Of a DNA stretch of 64,000 bases, positions 10,192 to 19,800 are shown one piece after another. This DNA comes from Planctomycetaceae bacterium (lineage in GTDB: Bacteria; Planctomycetota; Planctomycetia; Planctomycetales; Planctomycetaceae): the NCBI GenBank assembly GCA_041398785.1, contig JAWKUA010000006.1:298807-362806 (forward strand), written 5' to 3'. Both the position numbers and the translations under genes were made by a program. Position 1 is the first letter of the stretch. Every line of letters starts with the position of its first letter. The notes below the pieces were generated by a model, which was not told the origin of the DNA, made no database searches, and saw nothing but the letters and a program-made list of their open reading frames with translations.

Positions 10192-11565
10192 TCAGATGAT
10201 TTCAGAAATCGGTTCGATGCCTTCGTCGACCAGATACTGCGGCACGCCGCTCTGGTCGAACATCCGGAAGCCGTGGACATCCAGGCCGATGTTGTGATAC
10301 AGCGTCGCGAAGATTTCCTGGAACTTCACAGGACGCTCCGACGCGTATTCGCCCAGGCGATTGGTCGCCCCCAGAACCTGGCCGGTCTTCATGCCTCCGC
10401 CGGCCAGCATCGCACAGGATACCTGAGGCCAGTGGTCGCGGCTGGCGTTCTGATTGATCTTGGGAGTCCGGCCGAACTCACCCCAGACAACCACGGAGAC
10501 ATCTTTGTCGAGACCCCGTTCATGCAGATCCGTGACGAGCGCAGACAGTCCCTGATCCAGCAGCGGAAACTCTTCGCGCGAGCGGGGAAAGTTCATGCCA
10601 TCGCCGCCGTGCCAGTCCCAGCGGCTGTAGTTCAGCGACACAAAGCGAGCACCGGCTTCAATCAGACGTCGAGCGATGCAGAAGTTTTCGATCATCTTCG
10701 GAGCACCGTCGCGCTGAAACGTTTCGTCACTGGTGCCGTAGCGAGCCACGATTTCCGGATCTTCCTTCGACAGGTCCAGGCCATCCGCCAGGGCAGAATT
10801 TGTCAGAATCCCCATCGCCTGCTGTGTGTAAACGTCCATGCTGTCCATGACGCCGCGAGTATCCGCGGCCCGGCGGAACTGATCGAAGCCGGACAGCAGT
10901 TGCCGACGGTCGCGAAGCCGGTCCAGCGAGATTCCCTGCAGCGTCATCGAATCCGCCGACGTTCGCGGCTTGCGTCCCACAAGATTGAACGGCGTGTGAG
11001 CGACGCCCAGAAATCCACCGGTGCCCGGTTCACCCCAGGTACGGTTGCCGGTTTGATACATCAGCGCCACGTTCGGCGGCACGGCGGAATTGACTTCGCC
11101 CTGAATCGCCGAAACCCAGGAACCTGCGGCCGGCCAGCCTCCCGGCGGCTTGCGACTGTCGAATCGGCGTCCGGTCATGCACTGATAACAGTCGTGCCGG
11201 CCGTCGGCGTCGCAGATCGAACGGACCGGAATGAACTTGTCCATCATCGCCGCCATGCGCGGAAACAATTCGCAGATTTCGATTCCCGGCACGTTCGTGC
11301 GGATCGGATTGAACTCACCGCGAATCTCGCTGGGAGCCTCCGGCTTCAGATCCCACAAATCCAGATGAGACGGACCGCCCGGCAGATAGATATTGATGAT
11401 GCCCTTGTGAGATCTCGGAGCGCTGCCTTCGGCTTCAGCTCGCAGAACCTGAGGCAGCGAGAGACCTCCCATTGCCAGGCCGCCAATCGTCAGGAAGCCC
11501 CGACGCGAAATCCCGTCGCAGAAGTTGCCCCGCAAAGATCCGCCACGACCTGTGATCGTCAACAT
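10192..11565 (-). CDS. DUF1501 domain-containing protein, Tat-exported (solo)
   Basis: A 457-residue protein with a twin-arginine leader (ISRRGFLTIGGLAMGG at about residues 20-35) and an LPQVLRA cleavage region. DUF1501 motifs are GIINIYLPGGPSHLDLWDLK, VWGEFGRTPKINQNASRDHW and a C-terminal ATLYHNIGLDVHGFRMFD. It is transcribed towards the DUF1501 gene ending at 10161 and diverges from the S9 peptidase gene. No DUF1549/DUF1553 gene lies beside it, unlike the other DUF1501 genes here. Sequence blocks differ clearly from the two plus-strand paralogues, so it is a separate subfamily rather than a recent duplicate. Confidence 0.92.
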   Translation of the reverse strand: MLTITGRGGSLRGNFCDGISRRGFLTIGGLAMGGLSLPQVLRAEAEGSAPRSHKGIINIYLPGGPSHLDLWDLKPEAPSEIRGEFNPIRTNVPGIEICELFPRMAAMMDKFIPVRSICDADGRHDCYQCMTGRRFDSRKPPGGWPAAGSWVSAIQGEVNSAVPPNVALMYQTGNRTWGEPGTGGFLGVAHTPFNLVGRKPRTSADSMTLQGISLDRLRDRRQLLSGFDQFRRAADTRGVMDSMDVYTQQAMGILTNSALADGLDLSKEDPEIVARYGTSDETFQRDGAPKMIENFCIARRLIEAGARFVSLNYSRWDWHGGDGMNFPRSREEFPLLDQGLSALVTDLHERGLDKDVSVVVWGEFGRTPKINQNASRDHWPQVSCAMLAGGGMKTGQVLGATNRLGEYASERPVKFQEIFATLYHNIGLDVHGFRMFDQSGVPQYLVDEGIEPISEII

Positions 11566-11778
11566 GGTGCCGAGCCCTGTGCAGCCGAGTTCTGTGGATA
11601 AGGAAGTGCGGTGGCCATCTTATCCGAACCGACTCAGCAGGATCAATAAGAACGGACCCCGGCGAACGGTCCGGAGGCGTGCCGACGAACCGCGAGACCG
11701 TGGAAGTCCTGCTGTTCCTGCCGTATAAGTCACGGCTGCCGACTTCACCGATGTGATCCGAACGTAAGGACTCTTCAG

Positions 11779-13965
11779 ATGACCATCAAGACACTTCTGA
11801 CCAGCGCATGGATTTGCTTCGTTGCCTGCGCATCAACAGCCTTCGGCCAGGAAACGCGGATGACTCCGGAGCTGCTGTGGAAGCTGGGACGACTCAGCAG
11901 TCCGACATTGTCCGCCGACGGAAACCTGGTGGCATACACCGTTCGCCGGTATGACCTGAAGGAGAATTCCGGAAAGAGTACGGTCTATGTCAAAGACCTG
12001 GCATCGGGAGGTCAGCGCGAACTGCTGACCGACTGGAGTTCCATTTCCGATCTGCAGTTCGGACCCTCACCCTTCGGCGAACGACTGTTCTTCACGGGCC
12101 TGTCGGGAACAGAAGAAAACGCGTCGTCGCAGGTCTGGGCGATGAATCCGATCGACGGTGCTTTGTTGCAGGTCACTGACTTCACCGCGAAAGACTTTCC
12201 ATGGACGAACGAGAAGGACACGAAAGACGCCACCGACGCCGAATCTTCCGATGACGACGACAGTGAATTCAGCGGAATCGCAAATCTGAAGGTCTCTCCC
12301 ACCGGACATCACATCGCTTTCACCGCCGATATCAAGCTCGACAAGACCGTGCAGGACCTTTACGAAGACCTGCCGAAAGCCGATGCGAGGATCATCGATT
12401 CCCTGATGTTTCGTCACTGGAATGCCTGGCACGATTACAAGTACAGCCACCTGCATGTGGCCGCGATTGGCGACAACGGTCGCTCCGGAAAACCGACGGA
12501 CCTGATGAAGAATCAGCGAGTCGACTGCCCGGTCCCGCCGTTCGGCGGCAGTGAACAGTTCGCGTGGTCGCCGGACGGACAGGAAATCGCCTATACCGCA
12601 AAGGACGTGAAGAACTGGGCCGAATCCACTGACAGCGATGTGTATCTGGTCAGCATTGCCGACCCCGCGTCCGCGAAGAACATCACGGAGGGCATGGAAG
12701 GTTATGACAACGACCCGTCGTATTCGCCGGATGGAAGGCTGCTGGCGTTTCATTCGATGCAGCGTGCCGGGTTTGAATCGGACCGCAACCGGATCATGAT
12801 CTATGACCGCAGCAGTGGTGCCATCACCGAAGCCACGGCAGGACTTGATCAGACGGCTCACGGAGCCCACTGGACTCCCGACAGCAGCGGTATCCTGTTC
12901 ACTTCGGAACGCAACGGAACCGTTCAGGTCTTTCGCGTGAACCCGTCGGGCGGGGGTGCTCACGAAATCAGCAGCGGACGTTTCGACTGGGAAGCGTACG
13001 ACGTATTCCCGGCGGGAGATCGCGCGCTCGTCACATTCAGCAGCATGATCCGGCCGAACGAACTGGCGGTGATGTCACTGACTGACGGCAAAGCCACGAC
13101 AATCTCCGGCATCAACGACGAGATCTATAAAACGCTCGAACTGCCGACAATCCGGGAACGCTGGGTCAAAGCCACTGACGGAAAACAGATTCACACGTGG
13201 GTCATTTATCCGCCGGACTTCGACGAGAAAAAGCAATGGCCGATGCTGACGTACTGTCAGGGCGGTCCGCAGGGCCAGATCGGTCAGTGGTTTTCCTATC
13301 GGTGGAATTTCCACCTGATGGCGGCCAGCGGCTATGTGGTTGCCGCTCCCAATCGACGCGGCCTGCCGGGCTTCGGTCGGGAATGGAACGACCAGATCAG
13401 CGGCGACTGGGGCGGACAGGCCATGCAGGACCTGCTGTCGGTGACGGACGAACTGGCCGCGACCGACTACATCGATGAACGGCGCGTCGGCGCAGTTGGC
13501 GCCAGCTTCGGCGGCTACACCGTTTACTGGCTGATGGGCAACGCAGGCGATCGCTTCGCCTGCATGCTGGCCCACTGCGGCGTGTTCAATCTGGAATCCA
13601 TGTACGGCTCAACCGAAGAACTGTTCTTCGTCAACTGGGATCTGGGCGGTCCGTACTGGAAGGCAGACATGATTCAGCGCGACTATGATCGGTTCTCGCC
13701 GCACCGGTTTGTGAAGAACTGGAAGACACCGCTGCTGATTGTTCACGGCGAGAAGGACTTTCGGGTCCCGGTGACTCAGGGCATGGAAGCATTCACCGCC
13801 GCACAGATTCAGGGCGTGCCTTCGAAGTTCCTGTACTTTCCGAACGAAGGTCACTGGGTGCTGGGACCACAGAACGGAGTGCTCTGGCACCGAGTGTTCT
13901 TCGAATGGCTCGACACATACTGCAAGCCGGCAGCGGCGCAGGGCGTGTCTGCATCTGTTCGATGA
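11779..13965 (+). CDS. S9 family prolyl oligopeptidase-type serine peptidase
   Basis: A 728-residue secreted peptidase. The signal peptide is MTIKTLLTSAWICFVACAST, ending near AFGQ. An N-terminal TolB/WD40-like propeller covers roughly residues 30-440 (repeated SPDG/TPDS blades such as DNDPSYSPDGRLLAFHSM). The C-terminal alpha/beta-hydrolase domain has GASFGGYTVYW with nucleophile Ser576, Asp660 in VHGEKDFRVPV and His692 in NEGHWVLG. The triad is complete, so it should be active on oligopeptides. AAGGA lies about 8 bases before the ATG. An acidic insert (about residues 145-165, rich in D and S) is unusual for the propeller. It stands alone between a divergent DUF1501 gene and a sulfatase. Confidence 0.94.
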   Translation: MTIKTLLTSAWICFVACASTAFGQETRMTPELLWKLGRLSSPTLSADGNLVAYTVRRYDLKENSGKSTVYVKDLASGGQRELLTDWSSISDLQFGPSPFGERLFFTGLSGTEENASSQVWAMNPIDGALLQVTDFTAKDFPWTNEKDTKDATDAESSDDDDSEFSGIANLKVSPTGHHIAFTADIKLDKTVQDLYEDLPKADARIIDSLMFRHWNAWHDYKYSHLHVAAIGDNGRSGKPTDLMKNQRVDCPVPPFGGSEQFAWSPDGQEIAYTAKDVKNWAESTDSDVYLVSIADPASAKNITEGMEGYDNDPSYSPDGRLLAFHSMQRAGFESDRNRIMIYDRSSGAITEATAGLDQTAHGAHWTPDSSGILFTSERNGTVQVFRVNPSGGGAHEISSGRFDWEAYDVFPAGDRALVTFSSMIRPNELAVMSLTDGKATTISGINDEIYKTLELPTIRERWVKATDGKQIHTWVIYPPDFDEKKQWPMLTYCQGGPQGQIGQWFSYRWNFHLMAASGYVVAAPNRRGLPGFGREWNDQISGDWGGQAMQDLLSVTDELAATDYIDERRVGAVGASFGGYTVYWLMGNAGDRFACMLAHCGVFNLESMYGSTEELFFVNWDLGGPYWKADMIQRDYDRFSPHRFVKNWKTPLLIVHGEKDFRVPVTQGMEAFTAAQIQGVPSKFLYFPNEGHWVLGPQNGVLWHRVFFEWLDTYCKPAAAQGVSASVR

Positions 13966-14245
13966 CGATCGTCTGCCTGACAGCGTGTGCCGTCGCGCAT
14001 GCTGGTTCGTCGCCCGGGACCTCAGCGTCCGGCGACATGGCAGGCGGCCGACATCGCTCAATTGCGGCGGACCAGTTCAGCGGGCATCCGGGCGCGTTCC
14101 GACAGGCGTCCCGGTTCGGCAGACACTTCGGGATGCGTGTTGGCTTCTGCTGAGTTCCGCATGACGATATCTTCGCGGGAGTGGTGCTGAACACAGGCAT
14201 CGCTCTGACCCGAATTCAATCGCAACACTGCCGGAGGTATTGCAG

Positions 14246-15793
14246 ATGAGTCGCTGGTTCACGCTTCTGACGCTGGTGCTGTCAGCGTCCATGGCAGGCC
14301 GTGTCTGTCAGGCCGAACGGCCCAACATTCTGTTCATTTACGCCGACGACCAGTCCTACAAGACTCTGTCGTGCTATCGGGAAGCGCCGGACTGGGTGAA
14401 CACGCCCAACATCGATGCGCTCGCGCGCGGCGGAGTTCGCTTTGAACGCTGCTATTTCGGAGCGTGGTGCATGCCGTCCCGCGCCAGTTTTCTGACCGGA
14501 AGGCTGCAGCACGGAATTCAGACGATGCGAATGGAAGGCACCTATCCGGCCAGCACCTACGATCCCGAACAATGCCCGTTCGTGCCCGCGGAGTTCCGAA
14601 AACAGGGTTACCACACGGCACAGATCGGAAAGTGGCATACCGGCGTCGACACCGGTAACGGACGCGACTGGGATCACCAGATCGTCTGGAACCGTCCCGG
14701 ACATCCGGAGAATGCCGGCAATTACTTCAAAGAGCAGATCGTCACGTTCAACGGTGTCGATCGAAAGGTGGAAGGGTACTCCACGGACAACTACACCGAC
14801 TGGGCGATCGAATACATCAATGGAAAGCACCGCGACGTCAACAAGCCGTGGTACCTGTGGCTGTGCTACGGCGCCGTCCACGGACCCACAACACCTGCGG
14901 AACGACACGAAGGCAAACTTGCCGGAAACCCCGCACCAGTCCCCGCCGATATCTTCGGACCGTGGCCCGACAAACCACGATTTCTGAATACAACGGCGGC
15001 CTGGGAACGCGGACCGGACGGCAGCGCGTACCGCCGCAGAAGAGTCGTTGATGCCGCCAGCAACTTCAACACAAATACCGCCGGACAATCCTTCGAAGCC
15101 TGGGTCCAGCAGGTGAATGAATGCGCAATGGCAATCGACGAAGGCGTCGGTCGGCTGGTGGCCGCGCTGGAAGCTTCCGGTCAGATTGAAAACACGCTGA
15201 TCGTCTACACGGCCGATCAGGGCTTTGGCCTGGGGGAACACGGCTTCAACCAGAAAGTCGCCGCCTACGACTCTACCGTCGCCAGTCCGCTGATCATCCG
15301 CTATCCGGGAAAACTTCCCGAAGACAAGGTCTGCCGGCACGCGATCAACGCGCCGGATGTGGTCCGGTACTTCTGCAGCGCCGCTGAAGTCACGATTCCG
15401 TGGCAGATGCACGGCCGCGACATGCGTCCTCTGCTTCAGAATCCCGAAACGGACGAATGGAATTCCGCGATGCTGATGACGCACACGGCGCGTTCCTACG
15501 GCAGCGACACAAACACGATTCCCACCGACGAAGCGCTGACCATCGTCGGTGAGGTTCCGTGGTACGCGCTGCTGCGAGACGGCCGCCACAAGTACATTCG
15601 CACGTTTGTGGAAGGCGAAGTCGAAGAGATCTACGACCTGGACGCCGACCCGGAAGAACTGAACAATCTCGCTGTCAGACCGGAAAACCAGGAACTGCTG
15701 GTCCGCCTCAGAAATGCGGCGGTCCGGGAGCTTCGGCGAACTGACGCGAAGTTCGTCGATGCCCTGCCGGCGACCGCGGCGATGAAACAGTGA
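14246..15793 (+). CDS. sulfatase (type I, formylglycine-dependent), secreted
   Basis: A 515-residue sulfatase. The start at ATG 14246 is preferred because GGAGG lies 8 bases upstream; a TTG two codons earlier is also in frame. The signal peptide is MSRWFTLLTLVLSASMAGR, ending near CQA. The N-terminal metal-binding block is RPNILFIYADDQ, and the formylglycine signature CMPSRASFLTG places the modified cysteine at residue 75. Further motifs are QIGKWHTG and IVYTADQGFGLGEHGF. All key residues for a sulfate ester hydrolase are present. It probably removes sulfate from algal or other marine polysaccharides, which fits the neighbouring hydrolases, but the substrate is not readable from sequence. Maturation would need a formylglycine-generating enzyme encoded elsewhere. 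Confidence 0.95.
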   Translation: MSRWFTLLTLVLSASMAGRVCQAERPNILFIYADDQSYKTLSCYREAPDWVNTPNIDALARGGVRFERCYFGAWCMPSRASFLTGRLQHGIQTMRMEGTYPASTYDPEQCPFVPAEFRKQGYHTAQIGKWHTGVDTGNGRDWDHQIVWNRPGHPENAGNYFKEQIVTFNGVDRKVEGYSTDNYTDWAIEYINGKHRDVNKPWYLWLCYGAVHGPTTPAERHEGKLAGNPAPVPADIFGPWPDKPRFLNTTAAWERGPDGSAYRRRRVVDAASNFNTNTAGQSFEAWVQQVNECAMAIDEGVGRLVAALEASGQIENTLIVYTADQGFGLGEHGFNQKVAAYDSTVASPLIIRYPGKLPEDKVCRHAINAPDVVRYFCSAAEVTIPWQMHGRDMRPLLQNPETDEWNSAMLMTHTARSYGSDTNTIPTDEALTIVGEVPWYALLRDGRHKYIRTFVEGEVEEIYDLDADPEELNNLAVRPENQELLVRLRNAAVRELRRTDAKFVDALPATAAMKQ

Positions 15794-15817
15794 CGTTGCG
15801 GGCGGACGCTTTGGTTT

Positions 15818-16687
15818 TCACTTCTTCTGCGCGCCGTCAACGAACTCAAGCAACACCTTCGTCGACGGATCATCGGGAAGACCGAGTTCGTCGTTCAGTC
15901 TGTTGTGGTTCGTTTCTCTGGCGCCGGACAGTTTCGCCCAGATCCCGGCTTCCGACAGCACCGCCCCCAGCCGCTGCGCCTGGGCGGAGTTGTCGGGGTG
16001 ATCGGCAACGTAAAGAATCAGGAACGGAGGAATTCCCTTGTTCGGCGCAACGTGCGTGACGGCGGAAAAGTCGATGTGCTTTTCGGGATTATTGCCGAAT
16101 TTTTCGCGATGCCCGAACTTCGCCTGTGGCTGACCATGCACGCGGCGGCGAGTCTCCGCGGTGACGATAATCGCCGGAATGTCGTACGTGTCGCCGTCCA
16201 CCGGCACGCAGCCGCGGATGATGTCCAGTGGCAGGCCCTCCGCCTTCAGGTAACGATCGTCGGTGCAGATTAACGCCGCTAACTGCGCGCCGGCCGAATG
16301 ACCCATCACCAGCAGGCGATCGGGGTCACCGCCATATTCCGCAATATGATCGTGGACCCACCGCACGGACTTCGCGACATCGCGGATAATCGTTTCCATT
16401 TCGACGTCGGGCAATAGTCGGTAGTTCGTGGAGACAAACACGAATCCCCGGTCCATGAACAACTGCGGCTTCAGCCGAACGTCGGACTTGTCCCCGGTCT
16501 GCCAGCCACCGCCGTGAATCCAGAACACCACCGGCAGGTTCTTTGCATGATCGGGTGAGTAGACATCCAGCACCTGAAGTTCGCCGGCCGGCTCCGAATA
16601 CGGAATGTCACGCTGGACGACCTGTGCCTGCACGGTCGTTATGAATCCATATGTGATGACGAAACACAGCAGCGCGAATGGTCTCAT
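15818..16687 (-). CDS. secreted alpha/beta-hydrolase (esterase/lipase type)
   Basis: A 289-residue protein starting MRPFALLCFVITYGFITTV with a signal peptide ending VQAQ. The start at 16687 is chosen over an upstream GTG (16726) because it opens directly on the signal sequence. It has the oxyanion HGGGW motif, the nucleophile elbow GHSAGAQ and a late TNHNRLND segment likely carrying the catalytic histidine, as in BD-FAE/carbohydrate esterase relatives. The likely role is deacylation of decorated sugars or small esters outside the cytoplasm. It converges with the sulfatase (24-bp gap) and lies just upstream of the beta-lactamase-fold gene on the same strand (gap 57 bp counting down to 16745 in the opposite direction of transcription order), so shared regulation is uncertain. 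Confidence 0.88.
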   Translation of the reverse strand: MRPFALLCFVITYGFITTVQAQVVQRDIPYSEPAGELQVLDVYSPDHAKNLPVVFWIHGGGWQTGDKSDVRLKPQLFMDRGFVFVSTNYRLLPDVEMETIIRDVAKSVRWVHDHIAEYGGDPDRLLVMGHSAGAQLAALICTDDRYLKAEGLPLDIIRGCVPVDGDTYDIPAIIVTAETRRRVHGQPQAKFGHREKFGNNPEKHIDFSAVTHVAPNKGIPPFLILYVADHPDNSAQAQRLGAVLSEAGIWAKLSGARETNHNRLNDELGLPDDPSTKVLLEFVDGAQKK

Positions 16688-16744
16688 ACGGAATCGTCCA
16701 CCAGGAGAGTATTCACAGTCCGTCACGAAACAGCCGCGACGGCA

Positions 16745-17833
16745 TTACCGTTTGGCCTTCAGTCGGGAAGTAACTTCCTTCAGCCTTGCCACTGCCTCAG
16801 GATTTTCCGCCAGCGGCTTGTCATGAAACGCCGGCAGCAGTTTGTCCCAGACGACATTCAGCTCGGCCTGCATGTCTCCCGTGTTGGCCGTAATCGCCAC
16901 GACGGCATCCTGATCGGGAATGACAACGCAGAACTGCCCGTCCTTACCGTCGCCGCGAAAGGCGTTATGACGACAGCGCCAGAACTGAAATCCGTAACCC
17001 TGATCCCAGTCACGTTCCGGATCACTGCCGTTGGAAACCTGCTTCGACGTGGCCTGTTCAATCCAGCCGGCCGGTATGAGCTGCCTGCCCTGCCATTTGC
17101 CCTTCTGCAGATAAAGCTGACCGAACTTAGCGATGTCTTCCGTGCGCAGAAAAAGTCCGTACCCGCCAATCGAAATCCCCTGCGGACTTTCGTCCCATCG
17201 CGGCTTTTCAATTCCAAGCGGTTCGAACAGTCGCGGTGTCAGGTAATCAACCACCGTTTCGCCGGTCACCTTCTGCACGATGGCCGACTGCATATACGTC
17301 GCCGGAGTGTTGTACCGGAAGTGAGTTCCCGGCTTGTGAGGTACCGGATGATTCAGAAACGCACGCACCCAGTCCTTCGCTTCTCTCAGGTTCACCTCGT
17401 CCTGATGACCGGCCGACATCGTCAGCAGATCCCGGACTCGCATCGCTTTCAGATTTGCGGAAGGCTCGGCCGGAGCTTCATCCGGAAAGAACTTCAACAC
17501 CGGGTCATCGATGCTCAATCGGCCTTCGGCAACCGCCAGCCCGACGGCGGTTGACGTGAAGCTCTTGCTCAGCGACCACAGCACATGTGCCTTGTCTGCC
17601 GATTCCGGTTCCCACCATGCTTCGGCGACAACATGACCGTGACGCACCAGCATAAAACTGTGCATCGAATTGACGTGTTGATCCGCGGCCTCAAGAAATT
17701 CCAGAACTCCGGCCGACGACACGCCCTGAGCTTCGGGAGTACTTCGCGGCAAGCCGGACTCCTGACCGACCGCCTGGTCGGAAAGCCATGCAATGACAGG
17801 TACCGCCATCAATACGAATCTGACCAGTTTCAT
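16745..17833 (-). CDS. serine hydrolase, class C beta-lactamase/esterase fold
   Basis: A 362-residue protein from ATG 17833 (MKLVRFVLMAVPVIAWLSDQ, signal peptide ending near AVGQ). The frame is open 30 codons further upstream, but that part does not look like a leader. SLSKSFTST supplies the SxxK nucleophile/base pair, and YNTPATYM is the tyrosine motif; DDPVLKFFPD and DLLTMSAGH are typical of the family. Such proteins are mostly esterases or D-amino peptidases rather than antibiotic-resistance enzymes. Acting in the periplasm or outside is inferred from the signal peptide. It is followed on the same strand by the alpha/beta-hydrolase gene. Confidence 0.9.
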   Translation of the reverse strand: MKLVRFVLMAVPVIAWLSDQAVGQESGLPRSTPEAQGVSSAGVLEFLEAADQHVNSMHSFMLVRHGHVVAEAWWEPESADKAHVLWSLSKSFTSTAVGLAVAEGRLSIDDPVLKFFPDEAPAEPSANLKAMRVRDLLTMSAGHQDEVNLREAKDWVRAFLNHPVPHKPGTHFRYNTPATYMQSAIVQKVTGETVVDYLTPRLFEPLGIEKPRWDESPQGISIGGYGLFLRTEDIAKFGQLYLQKGKWQGRQLIPAGWIEQATSKQVSNGSDPERDWDQGYGFQFWRCRHNAFRGDGKDGQFCVVIPDQDAVVAITANTGDMQAELNVVWDKLLPAFHDKPLAENPEAVARLKEVTSRLKAKR

Positions 17834-18089
17834 GCATCGCGGTCCGTGTGAAAAGGTGCCGGCGATTCCGGCCTGACGCCTGGCACTGACGGAGAAGTTT
17901 TGCCGGCCGAACTGCAGGCTCAATCATCGTCGAATCATCACATCCCTGCAATGAGACAGGCGACTCATGTTGCGAACGAAATCCGCGTCAGCGCCTGTTT
18001 TCAAAGAACCCCTGTCGCCCGCGGGACGAGCGATGTCAGAACCGCGCGCGAAGGTGTGGGAAGTTGCAGGCAAGGCAGCCGCGATGGAT

Positions 18090-19676
18090 TCACGGCGCTG
18101 TTGCTTTGGCGTCCGAATCCACGAAACGGAATGAATACAGTGATGCATTCTTCAAACGAAACTGCAGCCGCAGCGGCTGATTCGGCAGACGCCCGAGATC
18201 GGTTGCGGATTTCCAGGCGGCGACCAGATCCGTGTCATCACCCGTCAGGGGCAGGCAGTCGTCGAAGGAGAATCCCGGCAGTGGCGTGTCGTCGGGGCCG
18301 AGCACCGCCACCGTGATTTCACCGTCGTCGGCAACCTGCGCGTTGAGCACCAGTCGGCAGTTCTGAGTGTTCGGCACATGCAGCGGCCGCGTCACAAGTT
18401 CACCGCCGTCGCGTCCGGCGTCCAGAGACACGAAGCCGTCGCGTCGCAGCACCGCCAGACAGACGGCTCCGGATTTCTCGTCGCCGTCCTGCGGTTTGGC
18501 TCGGTACTTGATGCCCGTGTAGTAAAACCACAATTCGTCGTCGCGCAGAACGGGAGAACTGGGGGGCAGCAGTTGCGTGCGGTCCCAGACGTCCGGTCCG
18601 ACGGGAGATGGGCCGATAAACGGCCGACGGTCGCCCAGCCGTTGCCACTGCCGCAGATCGCGGCTGCAGGCAAGCTGGATCAGGTGAAAGCCATCCGTGT
18701 TGTTTTCGTGCTTGCCGGTGGCGTGATATACGGCGGGGAGTCCGATGTAGATTCCTTCGTAGTTGAAGATTCCGATGTTGTAGATGTCGGCGTTGTAGTC
18801 TTCGGGACGGTTTTCCACAGGCCGCTGCAGCGACGCGTCGGCGAACCGTTCGGCAATGGCCGATTTTGCAAGCTGCTGATCGGTTTCGTCCGCATGAAAC
18901 AGCGATCCGGTGTCGTTCCAGTGTATGAAGTCGGAACTGGTCCAGATTGCGTGAGACCTGCCGAACGGCCCGCCTTTCTTCAATGAGGCAATAAATAACC
19001 CGTTTGCTTCGTCAAAGCTGAGGTTGGATTCATCGGACGACGGAAGCTCCGCGACATCAGACAGCGACCAGTGCAGACCATCCGGACTGAACATCGGACG
19101 CCGGCCGATGGCTCCATAGAACCCCTTGTAGCGTCGCGCGGGATCGGAATCGTGCGGGTCGCGGACGACGTTTTCCACCGCATTCGCCGGCCAGTTGTCA
19201 CCCGGCACGACGGAAATGAAGTTGTTGTCCGGTGCCTGGGCACTTTCCAGCTGACCGAGTGACGGCTTCGTCCAGCGTGATTCCGTCTTCGCTTTCGGCG
19301 TAGGTGGTTCCGGCCAGACCGGGCACGGTTGTCGACGTAATCAGCCACATCTGCCAGACGCGACGTTCCGGGTTCCAGGCAGGAGCACACCGGGTCTGCA
19401 GAGACAATTCCCATGGCCGATCCGGACGAATGACGCACCCCGTTTTTCGGGCCGGTGCATTGTGCGCTGCAGCCCAGTCATTCGTTGAACGACATGATCG
19501 TCAAGGAACAACTGCCGCTGGTTAACGCAGCATGACGGCATCGGGTTCCGCGGCGGCCGCAATTCCGGCGGCGGCCACGAACGCACCAATGACCACCAGC
19601 GCGCGGTGGCACGAACTTCGCCACGTTTGGCATCCCGCGGACTGGCGGTCGTCTCCTGAAGGAACGCAGCTTCCAT
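18090..19676 (-). pseudogene. secreted glycosidase-like (five-bladed propeller-like) protein, frameshifted
   Basis: The long C-terminal frame (18090-19208) reads VPGDNWPANAVENVVRD, GFYGAIGRRPMFSPDGLHWS and SHAIWTSSDFIHWNDTG, resembling GH32/GH43/GH68-type propeller proteins. The N-terminus is split over frames: a start at 19676 (GGGAG upstream), a leader core ALVVIGAFVAAAGIAAAAEPDA in another frame, RQLFLDDHVVQRMTGLQRTMH, then IRPDRPWELSLQTRCAPAWN, then WTKPSLGQLESAQAPDNNFIS. At least four single-base shifts fall between about 19270 and 19620, while the rest is clean. Joined together they give a sensible secreted protein of about 525 residues. Either the patch is mis-sequenced or the gene is newly inactivated. 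Catalytic residues were not assigned. Confidence 0.75.
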
Positions 19677-19800
19677 CGACTTTACACTCCCGTCGCGGAC
19701 AGGATTTGATATGTCTGGTTCATTATGGTTGCTCGTGAGCAGTGCATTGCGGTCGCTGACCCCGCTGCGGAACGATGGCGGAGCGTGCGGATCATTCGTG

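Noticed and set aside
10273..11601. A 442-codon open frame opposite the solo DUF1501 gene
   Set aside because: The minus strand carries a complete Tat-exported DUF1501 protein; the plus-strand product has no family resemblance.
14282..15589. A 435-codon open frame opposite the sulfatase
   Set aside because: The sulfatase has its full active-site signature; the other strand reads as low-complexity Arg/Val-rich sequence.
16745..17833. An antibiotic-resistance class C beta-lactamase
   Set aside because: The fold motifs are shared with esterases and D-aminopeptidases; the gene neighbours are secreted hydrolases and nothing points to resistance.
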